DNA of 5,976 nucleotides from Candidatus Roizmanbacteria bacterium (GTDB taxonomy: Bacteria; Patescibacteriota; Microgenomatia; UBA1406; GWC2-37-13): contig JACPMD010000015.1 of assembly GCA_016186235.1 (NCBI GenBank), positions 1 to 5,976 on the forward strand. The letters are read 5' to 3'. A program made the translations under genes and the position numbers. This document shows positions 1 through 4,868 of this stretch, piece after piece. Positions within the stretch are counted from its first letter, which is position 1; each line of letters begins with the position of its first letter. The notes below the pieces were generated by a model. That model was not told the DNA's origin. It did no database searches and saw nothing but the letters and a program-made list of their open reading frames with translations.

Positions 1-258
1 AAGCGTCAAGAGACCTGTGGTTGCATGGCCTAACATCCGAGAGGACGTATCTTTTTGATTTACCCTCTCATACGTAAAGGCAAAATTCCCAAAACATGTA
101 GTCACTGCCAATATACTCACCGCGACCAACAAACTCCCGGCAGATGTCTGATCTATATTTGAACTTTGGATAAAATTCTGGATGCTCGAATAAGAAGGGA
201 CGAGAAGAATAAGAACGATGATATTTTTAATCAAATTCTCCCAATAAATAGTCTTCAT
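1..258 (-). CDS. Small multi-pass membrane protein, 3' end beyond window
   Basis: An open frame of exactly 86 codons runs on the minus strand from an ATG at 258-256 to the left edge, so the C-terminus is missing. The protein begins MKTIYWENLIKN. It has two hydrophobic stretches, about residues 10-22 (INNVLILLV-like, rich in I, L and V) and 41-60 (small and aliphatic residues, then FGNFAF). Between them lies a polar loop, and after the second a charged loop (YERVNQKD, 63-70). A third hydrophobic segment may begin at the cut (TTGLLTL). I do not recognise the family; the look is that of the short unnamed membrane proteins frequent in CPR genomes. No Shine-Dalgarno site precedes the ATG, but a TATACT box lies 7 nt upstream. 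It is divergent from vapB across a 126-bp gap. The coding call rests on frame openness and sensible composition. Confidence 0.6.
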   Translation of the reverse strand, partial: MKTIYWENLIKNIIVLILLVPSYSSIQNFIQSSNIDQTSAGSLLVAVSILAVTTCFGNFAFTYERVNQKDTSSRMLGHATTGLLTL

Positions 259-265
259 ATTAATA

Positions 266-271
266 AGTATA
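266..271 (-). promoter_or_regulatory. Candidate -10 box (TATACT) of the leftmost gene
   Basis: Read on the minus strand, TATACT (5 of 6 matches to TATAAT) ends 7 nt before the ATG at 258. Transcription would then start at or next to the ATG, giving a leaderless mRNA. No convincing -35 box is visible. The same box-to-ATG distance recurs at other genes here, which raises confidence a little. Confidence 0.35.
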
Positions 272-317
272 CATGATGTTAAATCTATTTTATTCCACTC
301 CCGAGATGGAAGCTGAA

Positions 318-331
318 AGACGCTCACGTCT
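318..331. other. Short hairpin-forming inverted repeat
   Basis: AGACG (318-322) and CGTCT (327-331) form a perfect 5-bp stem with a CTCA loop. It is followed at once by the palindrome TGATCA (331-336). No T-run follows, so it is not a good intrinsic terminator. It lies just upstream of the vapB promoter repeats and could be part of the regulatory region or chance. Confidence 0.25.
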
Positions 332-336
332 GATCA

Positions 337-386
337 GTAATACTTATTGACAAATTGTAATACATATTATAGTATAGTAATACTAT
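337..386 (+). promoter_or_regulatory. Probable vapBC operator: three 20-bp-spaced repeats plus palindrome
   Basis: GTAATAC occurs at 337-343, 357-363 and 377-383, exactly 20 bp apart, about two helical turns, so the copies face the same side of the DNA. The first and third extend to GTAATACT. The third is embedded in a perfect 13-bp palindrome, ATAGTA-A-TACTAT, at 374-386, which overlaps the vapB start codon. VapB/AbrB-type antitoxins normally bind palindromic or repeated sites over their own promoter, so this is the likely binding region for VapB or VapBC. The repeats and spacing are seen directly; the function is inferred. Confidence 0.55.
347..378 (+). promoter_or_regulatory. Candidate vapB promoter
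   Basis: A perfect TTGACA lies at 347-352. Two overlapping TATAGT boxes follow, at 368-373 (15-bp spacer) and 373-378 (20-bp spacer). Neither spacer is ideal, but both boxes would start transcription within a few bases of the vapB ATG at 385. No Shine-Dalgarno sequence precedes the ATG, in keeping with a leaderless or very short-leader mRNA. The promoter lies inside the GTAATAC repeat array, so binding there should block RNA polymerase. Confidence 0.5.
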
Positions 387-645
387 GCTAGGTTATTCAA
401 CCGTTACACAAAAAGGCCAGATAACTGTTCCTGCTGATATTAGAGAAGAGCTTGGTTTACTTCCCAGGCAAAAAGTAGTGATCATTATGCAGGGAGATTC
501 GGTATTTATAAAGCCGGTGGCAAATTTTTACACACTTCGTGGTTCAGTAAAGTCAAAAAGGCGACCAGCAGATTATAAACGCATGCGAAAAAACTTCATA
601 GAACACTTGACCAAACGAAAAGTATATGAAAAAATTAGTCGTTGA
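385..645 (+). CDS. vapB: VapB-type antitoxin, SpoVT/AbrB-fold DNA-binding protein
   Basis: This 86-residue protein has a clear AbrB/MazE/SpoVT swapped-hairpin domain at residues 4-45: STVTQKGQITVPADIREELG, then a strand ending in GDSVFIKP. Two chains of such a domain interlock to form the DNA-binding dimer. Residues 46-86 are rich in K and R, with a helix-like DYKRMRKNFIEHL. This tail is the part that in this family wraps and inhibits the PIN toxin. The gene overlaps vapC by 20 nt, so translation of the two is probably coupled. It ends in TGA. The start is chosen because the family consensus begins a few residues after the Met and the promoter leaves no room upstream. Expected role: neutralise VapC and repress the operon through the repeat array upstream. 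Confidence in the family is high; no binding has been shown. Confidence 0.92.
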   Translation: MLGYSTVTQKGQITVPADIREELGLLPRQKVVIIMQGDSVFIKPVANFYTLRGSVKSKRRPADYKRMRKNFIEHLTKRKVYEKISR

Positions 646-1030
646 CACGAACGTATTTTTACGATTCCTTACCAACGATATTCCCAAACAAGCGGTTCGA
701 GTTGAAAAACGTTTTAAAGAAGCTGAAAAAGGTAAACTCCAATTAATTGTTTTACAAATCACTGTAGTTGAACTTTTATTTCAACTGCAACATTGGTACG
801 ATCTTAATAAAAGCCAAGCGGTAGAAAAACTGATACGGCTTTTTTCTCCAGCCTGGCTTGAGATAGACTATAAAGACGCAGTTTTTGAAGCTTTAAATAG
901 ATATAAAAACAGCACAATAGATTTTGTAGATCTGCTTATTTGGGCTATATCCAGAAAAAACAAACTGGCTGTGTTATCTTTTGATAAAGATTTTGACAAA
1001 CTTGAACCAAAACTTCGTTTGAATCCATAA
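626..1030 (+). CDS. vapC: VapC-type toxin, PIN-domain ribonuclease
   Basis: This 134-residue protein has the usual PIN-domain length and the acidic residues that hold the Mg/Mn ions. They are D7 in VVDTNVFLRF, E49 in TVVELLFQL, D102 in IDFVDLLIW (D99 is close by) and D120 in LSFDKDFDKL. All four positions are present, so the enzyme should be active. VapC toxins cut RNA, often tRNA or rRNA, and halt translation; the target cannot be read from the sequence. The start lies 20 nt inside vapB in another frame, with only a weak purine-rich stretch upstream, which fits translational coupling to the antitoxin. The next gene follows after 22 nt on the same strand, so toxin and the small genes downstream may share a transcript. 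Confidence 0.92.
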   Translation: MKKLVVDTNVFLRFLTNDIPKQAVRVEKRFKEAEKGKLQLIVLQITVVELLFQLQHWYDLNKSQAVEKLIRLFSPAWLEIDYKDAVFEALNRYKNSTIDFVDLLIWAISRKNKLAVLSFDKDFDKLEPKLRLNP

Positions 1031-1052
1031 AGTTGTAAAATCGGTTGAAATT

Positions 1053-1256
1053 ATGACGACAAAGAAGACAAAAGAAGAATTGTTAGACAAGATGCTTTCC
1101 ATCATCAGAAAAAATCTTGGGATTCGGCCCTCGGAAATTAATCGTTTATTAAAAATTCCTCATACCTTGCCTCTTCGCAAGACTCTTCTCAAAAGAGGTT
1201 TGATAAGAAAAGAAAAAAGAGGAGCAGCGGTTTACTATTATCCTCAAAAGTCGTAA
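1053..1256 (+). CDS. Small winged-helix-like DNA-binding protein
   Basis: This 67-residue basic protein begins MTTKKTKEELLDKML. The predicted order is helix (6-20), helix (26-33, PSEINRLL), recognition helix (39-48, LPLRKTLLKRG), then a two-strand wing (51-64, IRKEKRGAAVYYYP). This is the minimal winged helix-turn-helix pattern of MarR/ArsR-like regulators without a dimerisation arm or ligand domain. I recognise no named family. It lies 22 nt after vapC and 16 nt before a membrane protein gene on the same strand, so it may regulate this cluster. There is no clear Shine-Dalgarno site. It could instead be a decayed domain of a larger regulator. The fold call is by pattern and moderate. Confidence 0.65.
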   Translation: MTTKKTKEELLDKMLSIIRKNLGIRPSEINRLLKIPHTLPLRKTLLKRGLIRKEKRGAAVYYYPQKS

Positions 1257-1272
1257 AATCTGTCTCAATAAT

Positions 1273-1794
1273 ATGGAAAATTCGAAGCTGTTAACAACTA
1301 TAGTATTGAGCCTACTAAGTGGTATAGCAGGTTCTGTAATTGGAGCTATCATAGGTTCAATAGCTACTTTAAAAGCTGCAAAGATTAGCCTAGATGGTTT
1401 ATACAAACAGGGGAAAGAAGAGAGAAGGATAGAATCTAAAAAGAAAAATTTGATAGTTATACACTCATTAATTAAGGAACTAAAGGAAAACCAATCAATA
1501 TCTAAAGATCTACCAAATAATCCCTTCAAGCATATTGTAATGAGTCGAGAGGCATGGTCAATTTATAAAGGAAATATTTCATTCATGACTGAAAAATTGC
1601 AAATAAATCTACCTTTAACATATGCTCTAATTGCTGAATACAATTCAATCCTAGAATATGATAGAGCATATCTTAGTCATGGAGAAGGTTACAATAACGA
1701 AAAAATAGCGAAACGGGCAGAAAAATTCAGAGATAATGTTGACAAAGTCATTAATGAATTAGAAAAAATGCGTTTACAGATAGAAAAGAAATAA
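1273..1794 (+). CDS. Single-pass membrane-anchored protein of unknown function
   Basis: This 173-residue protein has one hydrophobic segment at about residues 7-33. The segment carries a glycine-zipper pattern (G20, G24, G28) that often mediates helix packing or oligomerisation. A charged stretch follows (GKEERRIESKKKN, 47-59), so the rest is probably cytoplasmic. The soluble part is all-helical, with ELKEN at 69-73, EAW at 93-95, a Leu/Tyr-rich helix pair near 108-132 and a charged C-terminal coiled-coil-like helix (148-173). This layout of N-terminal anchor, an E-L-x-x-N helix and an S-x-x-x-W segment is shared by many unnamed bacterial and archaeal proteins; I know no proven function. Base composition looks more AT-rich than in the aldo/keto reductase further on, a possible sign of transfer. 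It lies 7 nt before the next membrane protein gene. Confidence 0.7.
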   Translation: MENSKLLTTIVLSLLSGIAGSVIGAIIGSIATLKAAKISLDGLYKQGKEERRIESKKKNLIVIHSLIKELKENQSISKDLPNNPFKHIVMSREAWSIYKGNISFMTEKLQINLPLTYALIAEYNSILEYDRAYLSHGEGYNNEKIAKRAEKFRDNVDKVINELEKMRLQIEKK

Positions 1795-1801
1795 TCAAAT
1801 T

Positions 1802-2020
1802 ATGGATACATTTGTAACAGTTTTATTATTGTCTATTTTTTTAGCATTAGGATTTGGTAGTTGGCGAGATTGGTTTAAGCCCGAATTTGAAGAAGAATTA
1901 GATGAAAAAGAGATAGGTTGGGTAGGAAACAAGATTGTGGCTATAATAACTTGGTTTTTTCTTCTTTACACTATTTTAATATGCTTCGTAATTATAAAAA
2001 CTTTATGGAGACTAGCATAA
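1802..2020 (+). CDS. Small two-helix membrane protein
   Basis: This 72-residue protein has two transmembrane helices, about 3-19 and 43-65. They are joined by a loop with a WRDWFKP segment (21-27) and a strongly acidic run (EFEEELDEKE, 28-37). The C-terminus is short and basic (KTLWRLA). It follows the anchored protein by 7 nt and precedes the dihydrofolate-reductase-type fragment by only 3 nt, so all lie in one plus-strand run. No family is recognised. Small membrane partners beside an anchored soluble protein can form a joint membrane complex; that is inference from position only. A tightly packed reading frame with credible helices supports it being real, but its short length leaves doubt. 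Confidence 0.6.
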   Translation: MDTFVTVLLLSIFLALGFGSWRDWFKPEFEEELDEKEIGWVGNKIVAIITWFFLLYTILICFVIIKTLWRLA

Positions 2021-2023
2021 GCC

Positions 2024-2119
2024 ATGAGAAAAATTGTTGTATTTAATTTGGTTTCGTTGGACGGGTATTTTGCAATTAGGTTCGCTGATTGGCAACGTAA
2101 TAGTCGAGAAGCTTTCTAA
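2024..2119 (+). pseudogene. 5' fragment of a dihydrofolate-reductase-family (RibD C-terminal) gene
   Basis: The ATG at 2024 opens MRKIVVFNLVSLDGYFA. This is the characteristic N-terminus of the dihydrofolate reductase / RibD C-terminal family: first strand, then S-L-D-G-Y/F. Full members run to roughly 170-200 residues. Resemblance stops at codon 17 (position 2074), and the frame ends at a TAA at 2117-2119 after residues with no family likeness. The stop codon of brnA on the opposite strand begins at 2076, so everything past 2075 is antitoxin sequence read backwards. The gene was evidently cut by arrival of the BrnTA cassette or by a deletion ending there. I find no remainder elsewhere in the window. 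The start lies 3 nt after the preceding stop, so the intact gene was probably coupled to that operon. Confidence 0.75.
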
Positions 2120-2306
2120 TCATCGCTTGATATGAAGCCCTATATTTTCTTGCTTTCGCCTTAAAGAAATTCAGACTTTTTTGAGTAAGAGTTAGTGTCA
2201 CCTTTATCTTTTTCTCATTCAAACTCAAATCCTGTGGGCTTGGTAAAAAATCATCGATCACCCGTGCTTCAATTGGTTCATTTGTGTATTTTATTTTGTT
2301 TTTCAT
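2076..2306 (-). CDS. brnA: BrnA-type antitoxin
   Basis: This 76-residue protein has an N-terminal toxin-facing arm with the motif DDFLPSPQDL (18-27). A strand follows, KVTLTLT (35-41), which begins a ribbon-helix-helix fold, then helices 43-56 (KSLNFFKAKARKYR) and 60-71 (YQAMIRKLLDYY). This matches the BrnA / CopG-like antitoxins that pair with BrnT. The gene starts inside brnT, overlapping by 29 nt in another frame, the usual toxin-first order for this type. A purine-rich GGAGGAAAGG lies upstream within brnT but about 11 nt from the ATG, longer than ideal. BrnA dimers bind their own promoter and block the toxin. Its stop codon touches the truncated dihydrofolate-reductase-like fragment, placing one edge of the cassette here. 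Confidence 0.88.
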   Translation of the reverse strand: MKNKIKYTNEPIEARVIDDFLPSPQDLSLNEKKIKVTLTLTQKSLNFFKAKARKYRASYQAMIRKLLDYYVANQRT

Positions 2307-2565
2307 AGATATTTTTGCCTTTCCTCCAGTAACCTGCCCCGATTATTCGAATGCGGTTACGTCGGTAGGTAAAGCGAACTGTTAAAATAGCCCCTTTCAC
2401 TCTCCCGAAACAATAGTAACGTTTTTCCTCTCCACTATGAGCCAAATCCTGCGCAATTATACGTTTGGGATCGATAAACGCATATTGTGCAGTTTCAAAA
2501 CTCGCACGGTGCTTTTTAATATTGGTGCTATTCTTATCTTCATCCCACTCAAAAGTGGTATTCAT
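2278..2565 (-). CDS. brnT: BrnT-type toxin (DUF497), RelE-like ribonuclease fold
   Basis: This 95-residue protein starts FEWDEDKNSTNIKKH (5-19), the hallmark opening of the BrnT/DUF497 family. SFETAQYAF (22-30), DLAHSGEEKRYY (40-51), a core strand GAILTVRFTYRRNRIRIIGA (58-77) and a basic tail follow. BrnT has a RelE-like fold and stops translation by RNA cleavage; R64, R71 and R73 lie in the core strands where family members keep basic residues. Length is normal and the frame intact. It ends in TGA inside brnA, so the two are coupled. There is no Shine-Dalgarno site at the ATG (2565-2563). Upstream are CCATA repeats and a minus-strand TATAAT. It is head-to-head with the first VOC copy across 73 bp. 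Confidence 0.9.
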   Translation of the reverse strand: MNTTFEWDEDKNSTNIKKHRASFETAQYAFIDPKRIIAQDLAHSGEEKRYYCFGRVKGAILTVRFTYRRNRIRIIGAGYWRKGKNIYEKQNKIHK

Positions 2566-2611
2566 ACATATATTACCATACTACCATATATTTTGCCATA
2601 TATAAATTATA
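2566..2611 (-). promoter_or_regulatory. Candidate brnTA promoter and repeat-containing operator
   Basis: On the minus strand TATAAT lies at 2611-2606, which would give a leader of about 34 nt before brnT. On the plus strand, CCATA recurs at 2576-2580, 2584-2588 and 2596-2600, the last two extended to CCATATAT. A further CATATAT lies at 2567-2573. These AT-rich repeats lie between the -10 box and the ATG, where a BrnA-type repressor could bind. The spacing (8 and 12 bp) is not regular, and the AT-rich background makes chance repeats likely, so the operator role is tentative. Confidence 0.35.
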
Positions 2612-2623
2612 ATGACATGGAGT

Positions 2624-2632
2624 TGATATACT
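2624..2632 (+). promoter_or_regulatory. Extended -10 promoter of VOC copy 1
   Basis: TGATATACT matches the extended -10 pattern TGnTATAAT in all but one base. It ends 6 nt before the ATG at 2639, so transcription should start at the ATG. The second VOC copy has TGATATAAT at the identical distance, so box and spacing are conserved between the paralogues. Confidence 0.5.
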
Positions 2633-2638
2633 TTCTCT

Positions 2639-2972
2639 ATGTATCCTCTCACGAAAACGATACAGTTTCGGATATCCAATAGTTGACAGTTGGGATAGTC
2701 CAGAGGATAAGGGAGTAATGTTTCATACCGGAGCGGCAATCATCGAAGTGATGACTCCACGTAAAGGACTTGTTCCTCCTGTTCAAGCTGCTAGTCTATC
2801 TCTCATGGTTGAAGATGTATGGTCTTTATGGGAAAAGTTGAAGGATCATCCAAATATTCTGAAAGCCTTGAGTACTATTCCTAGCTCGTGGGGAGACGTA
2901 GGATTTAAGATTGCTGATCCGGAAGGATTTCAAATCACATTTTTTACTCCCTTTTCAAAAAAACCAAAATGA
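2639..2972 (+). pseudogene. VOC (glyoxalase/bleomycin-resistance fold) gene, copy 1, broken by a 59-bp deletion
   Basis: The start, MYPLTKTIQFR, matches VOC copy 2 at 5294. After CAG TTT CGG the sequence jumps to the part encoding YPIVDSWDSPEDKG. Compared with copy 2, 59 bp are missing (most of the first helix and strand), which shifts the frame and leads to a TGA soon after. From about 2670 the original frame is open to its TGA at 2970-2972. It holds the rest of the fold: IIEVMTPRK, a second module beginning LSLMVEDVW, and the C-terminal IADPEGFQITFF, whose Glu is a typical VOC metal ligand. An internal ATG at 2718 could give an 84-residue product lacking most of the first module, unlikely to fold. 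About 78% of aligned residues match copy 2 by my count. The end overlaps the next gene by ATGA. Confidence 0.8.
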
Positions 2973-3343
2973 AAAGTTTGATTCTTTTTATTCTGAATCT
3001 TCCTTTTACTTTAACCGGTATTGTCCCAATAATTCTGTCTGGTCCGTATGATCTTAGACTTATGAAAAATCCATCTACTTTGGTTTTTAAGGTAAAAAGT
3101 TTTTGGTGGTCTTTCGGCTACATGAAGAATGCTCGTGCGATGACAATTGGACATATTATTTTACTTGGCCCAAAAGTGTTAAACAATGATTTTGAACATG
3201 AACTTATCCACGTCAAACAGTGTGAAAGATATCCGATGATTTATCCACTTCTCTATCTTTATGAGCTGCTTAAAAACGGTTACCGGAAAAATCGCTTTGA
3301 AGATGAAGCTTACTCATTATCCAAAAGTGTTTATAAAAAATAG
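2969..3343 (+). CDS. Small membrane-associated HExxH protein, putative metallohydrolase
   Basis: This 124-residue protein starts by ATGA overlap with the VOC copy 1 stop. Residues 4-24 are hydrophobic (a membrane helix or hairpin). The segment VFKVKSFWW (39-47) follows, then GHIILLGP (61-68) and FEHELIHVKQ (75-84) with the zinc-binding signature H77-E78-x-x-H81. Downstream lies YPMIYPLLYLYELLKNGYRK (88-107), a possible second membrane-contacting helix. Then comes RFEDEAY (109-115), whose E111 or E113 could be a third metal ligand as in gluzincin-type sites. I recall similar short unnamed proteins from CPR genomes, but no characterised member. Peptidase activity is inferred only from the motif. 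It depends on translation of the broken VOC gene for coupling, so expression may be altered. Confidence 0.72.
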   Translation: MKSLILFILNLPFTLTGIVPIILSGPYDLRLMKNPSTLVFKVKSFWWSFGYMKNARAMTIGHIILLGPKVLNNDFEHELIHVKQCERYPMIYPLLYLYELLKNGYRKNRFEDEAYSLSKSVYKK

Positions 3344-3365
3344 CTTAAGATTTTGATTTTAGAAA

Positions 3366-3394
3366 TCCTCCTACGCATAAAGCTTCGGACGGAC
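3366..3394. repeat. Degenerate intergenic palindromic element
   Basis: In the 121-bp gap after the HExxH gene, TCC triplets on the left (3366-3371) face GGA triplets on the right (3387-3393). An imperfect stem forms around a loop containing CATAAAG and GCTTCGGA. It resembles from memory the small palindromes, with an AAGCTTCGG core, scattered between genes of CPR bacteria. Only one copy is in the window, so repetition cannot be shown here. It has no T-run, so it is not a standard terminator. Confidence 0.35.
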
Positions 3395-3438
3395 AAGAAA
3401 AGAAATTATGGCGTCGTATATTAGACATCTAAAGTTTT

Positions 3439-3447
3439 TGCTATAAT
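3439..3447 (+). promoter_or_regulatory. Extended -10 promoter of the aldo/keto reductase gene
   Basis: TGCTATAAT is a perfect extended -10 (TGnTATAAT). A weak -35-like TTAGAC lies at 3421-3426 with a short 15-bp spacer. Transcription would start near 3454, leaving a leader of about 10 nt without a Shine-Dalgarno site before the ATG at 3465. Confidence 0.55.
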
Positions 3448-3464
3448 CATGATCAAATAAAGTT

Positions 3465-4439
3465 ATGAACTACAGGAAATTTGGTCGAATGAATTGGAAA
3501 GTAAGCGAGGTAGGTTATGGTATGTGGGGAATGGGTGGACAATGGGGAGGAACAGACGATACTGGCGCGATGTCAGCATTGCATAAAGCTGTTGACTTGG
3601 GCGTTAACTTCTTCGATACGGCTTGGGTTTATGGTAACGGTCATAGTGAGCAACTCCTTGGCAAATTAATCAAAGATTATAAGGATAAAAAACTGTATAT
3701 AACGAGCAAAATTCCTCCTAAAAATTTTAAGTGGCCGATGGAACCACAATACAGATTAGAAGATACTTTCCCAACTGAGCATATGTTGGAGTATACAAAG
3801 AAAAGCTTGGCAAATCTCGACCTCCAGTCTCTTGATCTGATCTTACTTCATGGCTGGGATGATGCTTGGGCAAATGATAAGCGCTGGCAAGAAAGCGTAA
3901 AAGAGCTTAAAAAACAAGGTCAAATCAAAGCCTTTGGAGTAAGTATCGATCGTTGGGAACCAGAAAATGCTATACAAGTAATCAAAACCGGAATGATCGA
4001 TGCAGTAGAGGTGATCTACAACATCTTTGATCAGGCTCCCGAGGATAAACTTTTTTCCGTTTGTAGAGAATTTGATGTAGCAGTAATAGCTCGTGTACCT
4101 TTTGATGAAGGAACTTTAACCGGTACCCTAACTCTTGACTCTAAATGGCAGAAGGGCGACTGGCGAAATAAATATTTTAGCCCAGAAGTTCTAAAGGCGA
4201 GCGTTGAACATGCAAAAACTTTAGAAAAAGATGTTCCTAAACATATGACTATGTCAGAGATGGCTATAAGATTTATTCTTTCAAATCCAGATGTGTCTAC
4301 CACAATCCCAGGGATGCGCCGCGTGGAAAATGTCAAAGCTAATATCGCTTCAAGCGAAAAAGGAAAGCTCGATCCGTTACTGATCAAAAAATTGCGCAGC
4401 CATCGCTGGGATCGAAAACCCTCTCCAAACGCTGGGTAA
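3465..4439 (+). CDS. Aldo/keto reductase, NADP(H)-dependent oxidoreductase
   Basis: This 324-residue protein has the normal length for a (beta/alpha)8-barrel aldo/keto reductase. The start MNYRKFGRMNWKVSEVGYG is the usual first strand. The catalytic tetrad is complete: D51 and Y56 in FFDTAWVYG, K82 in ITSKIPP and H129 in LILLHGWD. GVSIDRWEP and the late IPGMRRVENVKANI stretch match the cofactor-binding end of the barrel. The latter is where this family holds the phosphate of NADP(H). Enzymes of this type reduce aldehydes and ketones; the substrate cannot be told, and subfamily assignment would need a tree. It has its own promoter, is flanked by unrelated genes and looks intact, making it the clearest functional enzyme of the window. 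It converges with the antitoxin gene that follows. Confidence 0.95.
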   Translation: MNYRKFGRMNWKVSEVGYGMWGMGGQWGGTDDTGAMSALHKAVDLGVNFFDTAWVYGNGHSEQLLGKLIKDYKDKKLYITSKIPPKNFKWPMEPQYRLEDTFPTEHMLEYTKKSLANLDLQSLDLILLHGWDDAWANDKRWQESVKELKKQGQIKAFGVSIDRWEPENAIQVIKTGMIDAVEVIYNIFDQAPEDKLFSVCREFDVAVIARVPFDEGTLTGTLTLDSKWQKGDWRNKYFSPEVLKASVEHAKTLEKDVPKHMTMSEMAIRFILSNPDVSTTIPGMRRVENVKANIASSEKGKLDPLLIKKLRSHRWDRKPSPNAG

Positions 4440-4472
4440 TAATAAAAATTATTAGAGAAATAATTGCTTTTA

Positions 4473-4500
4473 ATCCTTCAACTACGCTCAGGATAGAACC
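4473..4500. repeat. Intergenic inverted-repeat element (CPR-type)
   Basis: ATCCT (4473-4477) and AGGAT (4490-4494) flank TCAACTACGCTC, and GAACC follows. The string is close to a small element I recall as frequent between genes in Microgenomates-type genomes (consensus-like TTCGACTACGCTCAGGAT). A single copy is present here. It lies in the convergent gap between the reductase and the antitoxin and could act as a weak bidirectional transcription barrier, though no T-run is present. Confidence 0.4.
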
Positions 4501-4559
4501 ATTTGATTTTACTTGATGGATATTGTGCCGGGCCAACGAAAAGTATTAGGGTAAACGCT

Positions 4560-4832
4560 TTAAAATTTGAACTGGACCTGAAGAGACGCATGTAGTACGT
4601 CTGCTAATCGTTTAAGAAATGAAAGAGAAGGTATAGTTTTTGCATTTTCTACTCGAGAGATCACCGATTGTTTGGTATTTAGTTTTTTTGCAAGCTCTTT
4701 TTGTGTCAATCCTTGTTCAAGTCTCGCTTTAATTAAAGCTCTTGCAATCTGATATTCTAATTCAGATTCTTTATAAGCTTTTCTAAAAACAGGATCTTTC
4801 ATTAATTGTTTCTTATGTGTTTGAAAATCCAT
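4560..4832 (-). CDS. higA: XRE-family HTH antitoxin (HigA-like)
   Basis: This 90-residue protein begins MDFQTHKKQLMKDPVFRKAY. The opening (MKDPxFRxAY, then ELEYQIARALIKAR) is typical of the small XRE antitoxins paired with HigB/RelE toxins. The helix-turn-helix spans about residues 42-62 (LTQKELAKKLNTKQSVISRV, then E62). The domain ends with LSFLKRLADVLHASLQVQF. I chose the ATG at 4832 rather than a TTG at 4868. The 12 residues added by the TTG do not resemble the family, and a promoter-like sequence lies in between. It sits 45 nt after the toxin stop on the same strand, in toxin-first order. It should bind and repress the toxin promoter and block the toxin. It converges with the reductase gene. 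Confidence 0.9.
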   Translation of the reverse strand: MDFQTHKKQLMKDPVFRKAYKESELEYQIARALIKARLEQGLTQKELAKKLNTKQSVISRVENAKTIPSLSFLKRLADVLHASLQVQFKF

Positions 4833-4840
4833 ATATCTAT

Positions 4841-4868
4841 AGAATATCACAATTTTGCGATAATACAA
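4841..4868 (-). promoter_or_regulatory. Candidate separate promoter for the antitoxin
   Basis: On the minus strand TTGTAT (4868-4863) and the extended -10-like TGATATTCT (4849-4841) are separated by 16 bp. The box ends 8 nt before the antitoxin ATG at 4832. The -10 hexamer matches TATAAT in only 4 of 6 bases. If active, antitoxin could be made without toxin as a leaderless mRNA. Confidence 0.35.

Noticed and set aside
1149..1529. Minus-strand open frame of 126 codons
   Set aside because: It lies opposite the winged-helix and anchored-protein genes, has low-complexity Ser/Phe/Ile composition and no family likeness; it is a shadow.
2076..2565. Insertion sequence or transposon carrying brnTA
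   Set aside because: No transposase, terminal inverted repeats or target-site duplication can be seen at either edge.
2567..2603. CRISPR-like array in the CCATATAT repeats
   Set aside because: The repeat units are 5-8 bp at irregular 8-12 bp spacing, far too short for a CRISPR array, and no cas gene is present.
2437..2682. Plus-strand open frame of 81 codons across the brnT 5' end
   Set aside because: It overlaps brnT antisense and the VOC start out of frame, and the protein has no domain; the VOC and BrnT readings explain the DNA.
4031..4387. Minus-strand open frame of 118 codons inside the reductase
   Set aside because: It is fully antisense to a well-supported aldo/keto reductase and has no recognisable domain.
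4437..4454. TAATAAT/ATTATTA inverted repeat at the reductase stop codon as a terminator
   Set aside because: The 7-bp stem is all A-T, with a weak hairpin, and no T-run follows. It may well be chance in an AT-rich gap.
4833..4868. TTG start at 4868 giving a 102-residue antitoxin
   Set aside because: The extra 12 residues (YYRKIVIFYRY region) are not family-like, and the segment contains a promoter-like sequence. The ATG at 4832 gives a standard-length protein.
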